DNA of 64,000 bases from the NCBI RefSeq assembly GCF_026460885.1, contig NZ_JAOVZW010000010.1:62001-126000 (forward strand), written 5' to 3'. Shown here in pieces: positions 9,007 through 16,499 of the stretch. This DNA is from Chryseobacterium formosum (GTDB lineage Bacteria; Bacteroidota; Bacteroidia; Flavobacteriales; Weeksellaceae). Positions within the stretch are counted from its first letter, which is position 1; every line of letters starts with the position of its first letter. The notes under the pieces are model-generated. The model was not told the DNA's origin, ran no database searches, and worked only from the letters and a program-made list of their open reading frames with translations. The position numbers and the translations under genes are program-made.

Positions 9007-9025
9007 ATTGTCTATTTAATAAGGA

Positions 9026-9706
9026 TTATTTAAAATCTGCATCAGTAATACCAGAGTTGATGGTAACTTTTGTTGTTTTAATAACCAACTTTTGTCCGCC
9101 TCCTTCAGCTTCCATAACTTCCGGAAACTTAATGCCGTCAACAGTTATGTAACTTTTAATAACGGCTCCGCTTAGAGCGTTTCCTGTTTTGTAAAGCAAA
9201 CCTGTAGAACTGTCAAAATACATCTTCACATTTTCGGAAACCAATACATTGCAGGTTTTACCGTCTAAAGTTTCTACTGCAGCAGTAAATTTAGAAGCAT
9301 CTAATCCTAATGCGTCTATCGTTTTTGCTTTTTTTAGTTCTGAAATTCTATCAGGAGTAAAATCTACTCTAGGTCCTGTTTGATTAGAATATCCTTTTTC
9401 TCCATCAAAAATACTTACAATCTCTCTTCCTACAATCATCTGCACAGATTTGAATTTATTCCCCATCTTTTTAGTTACAGATGTGATATCAATCCCCTGA
9501 GTGGAAATTAGATCTTCGCTGATAATTGACTTTACAGATTCTAGTTTTGCTTTTCCGCCAAGAGCATCAAGATATTTATCTATAATTTGTTGCGAAGTAA
9601 GTTGTGATTTTACGGCAGAAATTTCTACAGTAGTTGTATGAACATTTGCATTGACCGATGTTGTAAATAATACCGCTGAGAAAAATGGAATGATGATCTT
9701 TTTCAT
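9026..9706 (-). CDS. Secreted LolA-like (outer-membrane lipoprotein sorting-like) protein
   Basis: A 226-residue exported protein with a signal peptide ending about residue 20 (TTSVNA). The region QQIIDKYLDALGGKAKLESVKSI, followed by repeated beta strands (VSIFDGEKGYSN, MYFDSSTGLLYKT, ITVDGIKFPEVME), is the pattern of the LolA-like half-barrel fold often found beside or fused to M16 peptidases in Flavobacteriia. The precise role is unknown; a peptidase-associated periplasmic factor is plausible from the neighbour. Confidence 0.6.
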   Translation of the reverse strand: MKKIIIPFFSAVLFTTSVNANVHTTTVEISAVKSQLTSQQIIDKYLDALGGKAKLESVKSIISEDLISTQGIDITSVTKKMGNKFKSVQMIVGREIVSIFDGEKGYSNQTGPRVDFTPDRISELKKAKTIDALGLDASKFTAAVETLDGKTCNVLVSENVKMYFDSSTGLLYKTGNALSGAVIKSYITVDGIKFPEVMEAEGGGQKLVIKTTKVTINSGITDADFK

Positions 9707-9828
9707 ATTAAAATTATTTATCTAAACCTTTTGAAACCTATAAAATAATCCGAAGACATATTCGGTTTCGTTATTAAATTAAGGCAGTAAAGGTAAGCAT
9801 ATTGAATGATTTGTTATGCAAACAAAAA

Positions 9829-9852
9829 AACCTTCGTTAATTCGAAGGTTAT
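9829..9852 (-). terminator. Intrinsic terminator of the T9SS cargo gene
   Basis: Hairpin AACCTTCG / CGAAGGTT with the A run at 9824-9830 (T run on the minus strand), downstream of the gene ending at 9905. Confidence 0.75.
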
Positions 9853-9904
9853 TATAGTTGTTTTAATAAAATCAGTTTAAACTTTTCTTATTAAAAAGTG
9901 TTTA

Positions 9905-10861
9905 TCATTCCTTAATAAATTTCGTAGAAGTAGAATTTCCTTCTTTATCAATCATCTGCAGGATATAAGCTCCTTTTTGTAATAAAGACGTATTTAATTG
10001 AGGAATTTTTGTGTTGTTTTTTTGTGACAATACTTTCTGACCTGCAAAATTAAATACATTAAACTCTGTAATCTCTTTCGTTGATTTTACATAAAGATTG
10101 TCTTTTACAGGATTCGGATAGATAGAAAAGCCATCTTCAATTGTTACAGATTTTACGCCGAGTGCATCAAGAGAGTTAATCTTTATGTAAGTAAAGTTAC
10201 CATTTGTTACCGACCCTGATGCTTGCCAACATGCAGAAAAAAGAGTACCATATCCAGCTGAAGTATTGGTGCTTGTAACGGCATGTGTAGAAAGAGAGGT
10301 TGAGTTGCTTCCTGTATGACGTATTTCCATAATTAGATTTCCACCATTGTAAAGATATGGACTGTCAAACAAAATATTATAGCTAAACGCATTAGGATCG
10401 CCTCCTGAAGTTAAAGAGCCGGCTGGAATAACCAGAGCACCTGTTCTTACCATTGTTTGAGCTCCGGTAATATTTGCTGCAAAATCTAATTGTCGATTGG
10501 CGGGATCTACTCCGTTACTTAAATAGATCTGATAACTGCTGAATGTAGCATCTGCTGCAGGCCAAGGTGCAGATGCAGAAGCTAAAAGCCTGAATGAAAT
10601 AGAATTGAGATATTTACCAACCAAAGGAGTAAGCTGAGTATCATCAATCAACATCTGATAAGTTCTTGCAGAATTTGCTAAAGGACTCAAAAAGCTTCCG
10701 GAAACATTACTATCCGGAATTATTTTAGATGTTTGCGCTTTTAAATTTACAAATCCTGCAATCATTACCATGAATAAAAATGCCAATGAAATTTTCAATT
10801 TCACGTCGTATAAAACTGAATCTGAAGTTTGAGGTTTTTCAAAGAATAGAGTTGTTTTCAT
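9905..10861 (-). CDS. Secreted protein with T9SS type A sorting domain
   Basis: A 318-residue protein. A membrane-crossing signal is preceded by an unusually long N-terminal stretch (about 25 residues before FLFMVMIAGFVNLKAQ), so the true start could be internal. The middle (residues 50-235) is a beta-rich region with DTQLTPLVGKYLNSISFRL and is not recognised. The last about 75 residues (SIYPNPVKDNLYVKS to KFIKE) are a classical type IX sorting domain, so the protein is carried to the cell surface. Function of the cargo is unknown. Confidence 0.78.
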   Translation of the reverse strand: MKTTLFFEKPQTSDSVLYDVKLKISLAFLFMVMIAGFVNLKAQTSKIIPDSNVSGSFLSPLANSARTYQMLIDDTQLTPLVGKYLNSISFRLLASASAPWPAADATFSSYQIYLSNGVDPANRQLDFAANITGAQTMVRTGALVIPAGSLTSGGDPNAFSYNILFDSPYLYNGGNLIMEIRHTGSNSTSLSTHAVTSTNTSAGYGTLFSACWQASGSVTNGNFTYIKINSLDALGVKSVTIEDGFSIYPNPVKDNLYVKSTKEITEFNVFNFAGQKVLSQKNNTKIPQLNTSLLQKGAYILQMIDKEGNSTSTKFIKE

Positions 10862-10948
10862 ATTGTAGAATTTTTAATATTCAGGAAGTTACAATATTTT
10901 TTCTACAATAAAAACATAAAAACACATCACATAAATCAAAAAAAAGCA

Positions 10949-10974
10949 AAAACCTCCGAAGAATCGGAGGTTTT
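10949..10974 (-). terminator. Intrinsic terminator of tig
   Basis: Perfect stem AAAACCTCCGA / TCGGAGGTTTT with loop AGAA, directly downstream of the tig stop codon. Confidence 0.8.
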
Positions 10975-10996
10975 CAAATATTTATTTTAAAATAAA

Positions 10997-12331
10997 TTAT
11001 TTTTTAAGTTCTTCTAAAAACTCGTCGTGAGAGATTTCAGTTTCCTTTTTAGTTGCTTTTTCAAGAATAACGTCTTTCAACTTAGCCATTGCTACTTCAG
11101 AAGAAATTTGTCTTACCTGCTCTTGGTCTTTCAACATTTCAGCAGCATATTTTTGAACTTCTTCGTCACCTAAATGGTGGATTCCGTAGATTGCCAATTG
11201 ATTTCTTACCAACTGCTCAGCCTGAGCCAAAACATCAGCATAATCTAACTGAATATCGTTTTCACTCATCAATTTACCTTCGATGATCTGATATTTCAAT
11301 TGATTTTTCTCAGCTTCAAGAATTTCTTTAGCCTGCTCTTCAGACTGGATATTCTGGTTTGAGAATACTAACCATTTTACTAAAAACTCTTCAGGAAGTT
11401 TCACTTCTTCTTTTTCAGAAACCTGCTCCAACACTTTGTTTACAAAGTGTACGTCTGCATTTTGCTGGAAGTACTCGTCTAATTCAGTTTTCACTTTATC
11501 TTTAAGTTCTTCTTCAGTTTTAATAGTATCTGCACCGTAAACTTTATCAAATAATTCCTGATTAAGTTCTGCCAAGTTTAAGCTATAGAAATCTTTTACT
11601 TTAACCTCAACTTCAGCGTGGTGTAAATGCTCAACTTCTTCTTTAGCGAAACCTAATTCTTTAGCTAAATCTTCGTCAGAAGCAAGAGTTTCTTTAGAAA
11701 CTTTCACAGACTCATCCATTTTCAAACCTTTAAGTAATTTGAAAGCTGCTTTGTTCTCAGCAGTAATGGTAGCGATTTTTGGAGCGTGATTGTGCTCACC
11801 TTCTGCATCTTCTTCTACAACCTGAGTAATTTCGAAATTGATGTAAGAATCTTTAGTGATTTTGTCTTGCGGAACCTGCTCAGCAAAACGCTTTTGCATA
11901 TTTTCTATGCTCTTGTTGATTTCTTTATCTGAAGCAGAAACTTTATAGTGTGCAGCTTCATATTTAGAAAGATCGATAGAGAATTCCGGCTCGAAGCCTA
12001 CTTCGAAAGCTACTTCCAATTTCTCTGCATTATGATTGAAATCATTTACAGGCTGTGGAACCGGCTGACCAACTAATCTTAGTTTGTTTTCGTTGATATA
12101 GTTATTTAAAGCATCAGAAACTTGTTTGTTGATTTCTTCGAATGCAATCCCTGCTTCATATTGCTTTCTAACCATACTCAAAGGCACTTTTCCTTTTCTG
12201 AAACCAGGAACCTGTGCGTTTTTAGCATAATTAATCAATTGCTTTTCTACTTTTTCTTTGTAGTCAGATTTCTCCAATGTTACTGTAAGCAATGCACTTA
12301 CATCATCATGGTTTTTTGCGGTAACCTTCAT
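10997..12331 (-). CDS. tig: Trigger factor (ribosome-associated chaperone, peptidyl-prolyl isomerase)
   Basis: A 444-residue chaperone that binds ribosomes near the exit tunnel. The N-terminal ribosome-binding domain contains the FRKGKVPLSMVRK signature (about residues 44-56). The central PPIase-like part (about 150-245) is divergent and carries an acidic/His insert (EEDAEGEHNHAP). The C-terminal helical arms run from about 260 to the end, matching the divergent Bacteroidetes form. It is monocistronic with its own -7 box and terminator. Confidence 0.9.
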   Translation of the reverse strand: MKVTAKNHDDVSALLTVTLEKSDYKEKVEKQLINYAKNAQVPGFRKGKVPLSMVRKQYEAGIAFEEINKQVSDALNNYINENKLRLVGQPVPQPVNDFNHNAEKLEVAFEVGFEPEFSIDLSKYEAAHYKVSASDKEINKSIENMQKRFAEQVPQDKITKDSYINFEITQVVEEDAEGEHNHAPKIATITAENKAAFKLLKGLKMDESVKVSKETLASDEDLAKELGFAKEEVEHLHHAEVEVKVKDFYSLNLAELNQELFDKVYGADTIKTEEELKDKVKTELDEYFQQNADVHFVNKVLEQVSEKEEVKLPEEFLVKWLVFSNQNIQSEEQAKEILEAEKNQLKYQIIEGKLMSENDIQLDYADVLAQAEQLVRNQLAIYGIHHLGDEEVQKYAAEMLKDQEQVRQISSEVAMAKLKDVILEKATKKETEISHDEFLEELKK

Positions 12332-12353
12332 TATTGATTAAAATTTTAGGTTG

Positions 12354-12361
12354 CAAAAATA
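12354..12361 (-). promoter_or_regulatory. -7 element of tig
   Basis: TATTTTTG on the minus strand, 22 nt upstream of the ATG. A TTG about 17 nt further upstream could be a weak -33. Confidence 0.5.
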
Positions 12362-12411
12362 TGAATTTTTTATTAAAACAAGACATTCCTTTTGTTATAA
12401 TACGTTAAAAT

Positions 12412-12443
12412 AAAAAAGGCATTACCGAAATAATGCTTTTTTG
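12412..12443 (-). terminator. Intrinsic terminator of the metal-locus operon
   Basis: AAAAAAGGCATTACC...TAATGCTTTTTT inverted repeat immediately downstream of the gene ending at 12472. Confidence 0.75.
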
Positions 12444-12471
12444 TAATATTAAAAATTTGTTTGACTAAATA

Positions 12472-13032
12472 TTAATGTGCGTCAACCGTAATATCTACAT
12501 CAGTTTCGCCTCCTGTAGTCTGGCCTAATTGATTCGTTGCAGAAGGATAATTTTGATTAACAGTTGTAGGTCCATGAATCAATTTAATATTCATTTTTCC
12601 TGTTGATTGTGTAGAATTAATTTTCCATTCTGTTCTTAAACCTAACTTTTGTCCATCTGTTCTTACGATATCATTTGTAGCTCTCATCACAACAATATCT
12701 GCATTTGCAGGACCGAAAGTAATGAAATGATGGTCTTTTTCTTCTTCAATTTCGTCTGAAGAATGATAATGATCGTCATGCTTAATTTGGAAATCCAATT
12801 CCGCCAAATAAGTATCACCTTGGTGTAAATGTAAGTGCGCATCAGCTACACCAGAAATTACGTTTACAGTCTGAACATCTGCAGCATCATTTTTATTCGT
12901 TAATTTTAAAACCACTTTCCCGATTTCGTCATGCTCATGAACATCTTCAGGAACCGCATCGTCGTCATTCCTACAAGAGAAGATAAAAAGTGCAGCAAAA
13001 AGAACTAATGTAATATTGATAAATTTTTTCAT
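12472..13032 (-). CDS. Histidine/acid-rich lipoprotein, probable periplasmic metal-binding partner
   Basis: A 186-residue lipoprotein with signal and lipobox ending LFIFSC (Cys about 20). Many His/Asp/Glu clusters follow: VHEHDE, DAHLHLHQGD, KHDDHYHSSDEIEEEKDHH, and a final DVDITVDAH. The body is beta-rich and otherwise unrecognised. It lies 29 bp downstream of a TonB-dependent receptor and ends at a terminator, so it is very likely co-expressed with it. Such His-rich proteins bind zinc, copper or nickel; a role in handing metal to or from the receptor is inference from composition and context. Confidence 0.7.
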   Translation of the reverse strand: MKKFINITLVLFAALFIFSCRNDDDAVPEDVHEHDEIGKVVLKLTNKNDAADVQTVNVISGVADAHLHLHQGDTYLAELDFQIKHDDHYHSSDEIEEEKDHHFITFGPANADIVVMRATNDIVRTDGQKLGLRTEWKINSTQSTGKMNIKLIHGPTTVNQNYPSATNQLGQTTGGETDVDITVDAH

Positions 13033-13061
13033 TTTAATTTTAAATTTTAAGTTGTAAATAA

Positions 13062-15446
13062 TTAGAAATTGTATTTAAGAGTCACCACGAAATTCCTTCC
13101 GGGTTCATTCATATAATATCTGAGTCTGTTCAGATATTCGCGATACTCTACATTAAATACATTATTGATTCTGAAATTCAAATTCAGATTTTTAATTAAG
13201 TCTGCTCCTATTGAAGCATTAAATAAATTAAACGCAGCGGGTGTAGAGCTGAAATCAACGGTTTCATTCCTTTCCACGCCGTCTTTAATAAAAGTAACCG
13301 GTAAATTTCTTATCGGAAAACGGTTTTGCTTAAATGTATTTTCGTTTTCTAAAGTGACATAGAAATTCTTTGGTTTATTAAGATTCAGCTCTACTGAATT
13401 TCTCAATTTTGCGGGCATCATTAAAATCAATGGTTCATTATTCGAAAGATCGTCACCTTTCAAGATACTGAATCCTGATTTCCATTTTACATTATCCAGA
13501 ATTGATAATTCTGCATCGGCATCCAACCCATAAATTCTCGCTTTAATTTGCTGATACGTCCAAACCGGAAAAACGCCTCTATTTGTATTCAAAACACTCG
13601 TCGGAATCTGGTTTACGAAATTATCCGAAATCATCAAATACGGACTCGCTTCGATATGAAGACCTTTCAAAATATCAAACTGTCCTGCTAAAGAAAGATT
13701 AACGTTATAAACCGTTTCTTTATTAATGCTTAAATTGCCCTCTTCCATCACAGCTGCAGAATGATGCAATCCGTCTGAGAATAATTCTGCAGCATTCGGG
13801 CTTCTATCTGCTCGAGAAAGATTTAATTTAAACTCAAAATTCTGAGTTGGCTTATAATCTAATCCAACATTTGCTGAAAAATTATGATAATCTAAAATTG
13901 GTCTCGTCAAATTTCTGCTTCCCGATTCGCTCACAAAAAACTGCGGAAACAAGTCTGCATAATTATCATTCCACTTATCAGAATCATAATATTTGTAGGC
14001 ATCATATCTGCTGAAATCATATCTCGCTGCAGCTTCTGCATTAAATTTTGAATTAAAACGATATTTAAAAACAGAAAAAGCTCCTGTATCATATCGATAA
14101 TAATCTGGAATCAAACGTCTTGCTTTTGTTGCCGGATCAGGAAAGTTATCTTGAAAGGCTCCTGAAATTCCGCTTTCCAAACTCCAATTTGAGCGTTCAA
14201 TTAAGTGAACCAAACTTGCAGAATGTGTAATTAACCTCAAATCCATTGATGGCAAATCATTTAATTCACCTCTTCTGATGTCGAATTCTTTTCTTCGGTT
14301 TAATTGAAAACTGTATTGAAAAGTCAGTTTTCCAAAATCAGCAAATCTTCTGTAAGCCGAAAGTTTTGCAATATGATGCGCCACTTCCTGCTTCGGATTG
14401 TCGATGTCGTGTGTAAACTGATCTAAATAATAGGACTGACCGAAATTCACCGCATTGTAAAAATCTTCAGGACTCGACAAGTGTGCACCTTTATAAATCC
14501 CAAATTCCTGATTGATTCCGCTGTATGAAACATCAAAACCTTGTAGAAAGCTATGTTTTCCGACAGAGAAATTGAAAGAATTAAATTCCTGACCTGTATT
14601 CTGCAACGTATGATGCGGAACATACTGATCTCCCGTTTTTCTATAACTTCCGCCGGTTTTTACAAACCATTGGTTTTCCCAAGTTTTAGCAACATTTGCA
14701 GCAATTTCACCTCCTCTTCCATTAGAAATTCCTGACAGTTTCAGGCTTCCCATGATGGTATCTTTTTTTGGTAAAATAGCCGGTTCCAAAACGACAACTC
14801 CGCCCACTCCTTCATTTCCGTACTTCAAAGCAGATGCACCTTTGATGACGTCGATGTGTTCAAAATCATTCACATCAACATTGGGAGCGTGCTCAACTCC
14901 CCATTCCTGCTCTGCCATTTTCACTCCATTATTTAGAATAGAAATTCGACTTCCGTACAAACCACGAATCACAGGTTTTGAAATATTATTTCCTGTTTTC
15001 AAGGCTGTAACTCCCGAAATTTTTGATAATAAATTCCCTAAATTTTCCGTAGAATTTCTCTCAATTTCAATTTTATTAAGCGTACTCATAATCACAGAAC
15101 CTTTTGTTTTATGGCTTCCGTGAATTGTAACAGCTTCAATATCGCCGATGTGATGTTCTAAAGTAATGGCTAAATGCAAATCTCTGTCGACTCCCACATT
15201 TTCAGTATAATCATCGCACAGAGGGTGTTTTGCAATGAGCTGATATTTTCCTGCAGGAATATTATTAAATGAAAACTTACCTTTTTTATCAGTTTTAGAA
15301 GTAAAATCACCAATTTTCACCACCGAATTTTCAAGCATGGTTTTATCGTGAAAATCCTGAACAGTTCCTTCAACCGTGTAAGTTTTCTGTGCGTTTGCAA
15401 TTGCAAATCCGCAAAGGATCAGCAATAAACTATATATCAATTTCAT
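13062..15446 (-). CDS. TonB-dependent receptor, probably for a metal
   Basis: A 794-residue outer-membrane receptor. A signal peptide ends near residue 19 (FAIANA). A carboxypeptidase-regulatory-like domain (YTVEGTVQDFHDK to about 95) precedes the plug (about 110-220, with GVTALKTGNNISKPVIRGL and IDVIKGASALKYGNEGVGGVVVLEP), then a 22-strand barrel ending in the expected terminal Phe (NFVVTLKYNF). The barrel is rich in surface His motifs (VPHHTLQNT, EVAHHIAKLS, GLHHSAAV). Together with the His-rich lipoprotein downstream and the small His/Cys protein upstream, this suggests zinc or copper import, as in ZnuD-like receptors. The ligand is inferred. Confidence 0.85.
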   Translation of the reverse strand: MKLIYSLLLILCGFAIANAQKTYTVEGTVQDFHDKTMLENSVVKIGDFTSKTDKKGKFSFNNIPAGKYQLIAKHPLCDDYTENVGVDRDLHLAITLEHHIGDIEAVTIHGSHKTKGSVIMSTLNKIEIERNSTENLGNLLSKISGVTALKTGNNISKPVIRGLYGSRISILNNGVKMAEQEWGVEHAPNVDVNDFEHIDVIKGASALKYGNEGVGGVVVLEPAILPKKDTIMGSLKLSGISNGRGGEIAANVAKTWENQWFVKTGGSYRKTGDQYVPHHTLQNTGQEFNSFNFSVGKHSFLQGFDVSYSGINQEFGIYKGAHLSSPEDFYNAVNFGQSYYLDQFTHDIDNPKQEVAHHIAKLSAYRRFADFGKLTFQYSFQLNRRKEFDIRRGELNDLPSMDLRLITHSASLVHLIERSNWSLESGISGAFQDNFPDPATKARRLIPDYYRYDTGAFSVFKYRFNSKFNAEAAARYDFSRYDAYKYYDSDKWNDNYADLFPQFFVSESGSRNLTRPILDYHNFSANVGLDYKPTQNFEFKLNLSRADRSPNAAELFSDGLHHSAAVMEEGNLSINKETVYNVNLSLAGQFDILKGLHIEASPYLMISDNFVNQIPTSVLNTNRGVFPVWTYQQIKARIYGLDADAELSILDNVKWKSGFSILKGDDLSNNEPLILMMPAKLRNSVELNLNKPKNFYVTLENENTFKQNRFPIRNLPVTFIKDGVERNETVDFSSTPAAFNLFNASIGADLIKNLNLNFRINNVFNVEYREYLNRLRYYMNEPGRNFVVTLKYNF

Positions 15447-15792
15447 TGTAAATAGATAGATTTCGTAAGTTTCAGATCACTCATTATAATAAATGAATAA
15501 CATGAAAATACATTTCGTTAAAATTTTGAATTGGATTTTTTTGGAACTATAAACCTTTACGCTAAATTGTAACCATTAAGATTTTATTTGAGCAGTTTAG
15601 AATAATTAAGTTGAGCTTCGCTTTTAAGAGATAATTTAAAAAATCTATGTAATTTTCTTAATAAAACTTAATTCCTAAATTAACCTTAATGGTTGAAAAA
15701 CAGGATTAATTTAATTAAAATACGTCACGTATCTAAAATTATTCAAACTTTGAAAAATTTAAAGCAAAAAAATCCGAAAAAGAATCTATTGA
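15447..15792. other. 346-bp non-coding spacer
   Basis: No gene is supported here. It holds a near-symmetrical TCATT...AATGA sequence (15481-15496) upstream of the TonB receptor, which might be an operator, and the long inverted-repeat element listed separately at 15571-15694. Confidence 0.6.
15571..15694. repeat. Long inverted-repeat intergenic element (AACCATTAAG type)
   Basis: Arms AACCATTAAG (15571-15580) and CTTAATGGTT (15685-15694) are exact reverse complements. The 104-nt interior is AT-rich with repeated TTAAG/CTTAA words (for example AATTAAGTTGAGCTTCGC). One of four elements of similar layout in this window. Confidence 0.6.
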
Positions 15793-16149
15793 TTATGAAA
15801 TTGCGGGAGGTCCCCGAAGTTGAAAAGAAAATTTAGTTTGTGACCAGATTTTTTCCTGTACAGCAAAAACCTGCTCTACCTCATGAGTATGTTTGATCAA
15901 AGTGAAACTAAATTCATCCGGAACTAAAGTATTTCCTGTCGCTAAGAAATGACAAGCCAAACAGTCGCCTGCTTTTTCTTTCGCATCAGATTTTGAAATA
16001 TTATTCTCAGATTTTTTAAGATTAAAACCTACAAAAACATCTGCAGAATCATGACTGTGAAAGCTTGAAGAAAACAACGCAAAAAAGTAAATCCCAAACA
16101 TCAGTTTTGAGATAAAGCTTTTTAGTTGTCGGCTTTCCTTGAAAATCAT
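15793..16149 (-). CDS. Small exported His/Cys-containing protein of unknown function
   Basis: A 118-residue protein with an N-terminal hydrophobic segment (SKLMFGIYFFALFSS), then FHSHDS, a central GDCLACHF and LIKHTHEVEQVF. The paired cysteines with nearby His resemble a metal site (the CLACH string also matches a haem c motif, CxxCH). Small proteins of this type occur beside metal-uptake TonB receptors. It has its own promoter with a palindromic operator and apparently no leader. Function unknown. Confidence 0.65.
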   Translation of the reverse strand: MIFKESRQLKSFISKLMFGIYFFALFSSSFHSHDSADVFVGFNLKKSENNISKSDAKEKAGDCLACHFLATGNTLVPDEFSFTLIKHTHEVEQVFAVQEKIWSQTKFSFQLRGPPAIS

Positions 16150-16153
16150 GGGA

Positions 16154-16190
16154 CAAAATTATAAAAAATTATTGAAAGAGGTTTCAATAA
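16154..16190 (-). promoter_or_regulatory. Promoter with perfect 9-4-9 palindromic operator
   Basis: On the minus strand TTG (16185-16187) and TAATTTTG (16154-16161) are separated by 23 nt, a good Bacteroidetes promoter. The ATG at 16149 follows the -7 box by 4 nt. Between and over the boxes lies a perfect dyad, arms TTATTGAAA and TTTCAATAA around GAGG (16169-16190). A repressor bound there would block polymerase. The regulator is unknown; a metal sensor (Fur/Zur type) is suggested only by the downstream genes. Confidence 0.6.
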
Positions 16191-16240
16191 ACATTAATTT
16201 TTGAAAAGTAAATATTAAATAATTATGATTTTGAATATTA

Positions 16241-16440
16241 TACTTTTGTCTTGAAACAAAAGTATCCAAAAGTTCAAGACTGGAATCATCCGCTAAAAAT
16301 TGAAATAAAATCCTAAAATCCCCAAAACTCGCTCGCATTCAAAATTTGTTTTTCATTTGACTCAATATGGCTCGCTCAAACAATGGGAATTTTTTAACGG
16401 CTTTTATTTAAATTTTCTTTACGCTCCTGCTTCCTAGGTC
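16241..16440. repeat. Structured intergenic element with pseudoknot-capable end
   Basis: At 16241-16264 a perfect 9-bp hairpin (TACTTTTGT / ACAAAAGTA) encloses the loop CTTGAA. An 8-nt stretch GTCTTGAA (16248-16255) is exactly complementary to TTCAAGAC at 16273-16280, so hairpin and downstream strand can form a pseudoknot or switch. The following about 160 nt (containing CTCGCTCGCATTC, ATGGCTCGCTCAAAC, TACGCTCCTGCTTCCTAGG) is richer in C and G than its surroundings. From memory, sequences of this look recur between genes in many Bacteroidetes; not checked. Confidence 0.5.
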
Positions 16441-16499
16441 AAACTCTATCAGAAAAAAGATGAACCAAAGCCCATCTTTCAATATTTTAAATTTAGATA

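Larger units (their letters stand above)
16150..16499. other. 350-bp non-coding spacer
   Basis: It holds the promoter/operator above and the structured repeat element at 16241-16440. No ORF is supported. Confidence 0.6.

Noticed and set aside
14752..15123. 123-residue open frame opposite the TonB receptor
   Set aside because: Lies fully inside the intact receptor gene on the other strand, Ser/Thr/Pro-rich shadow composition, no promoter or start context.
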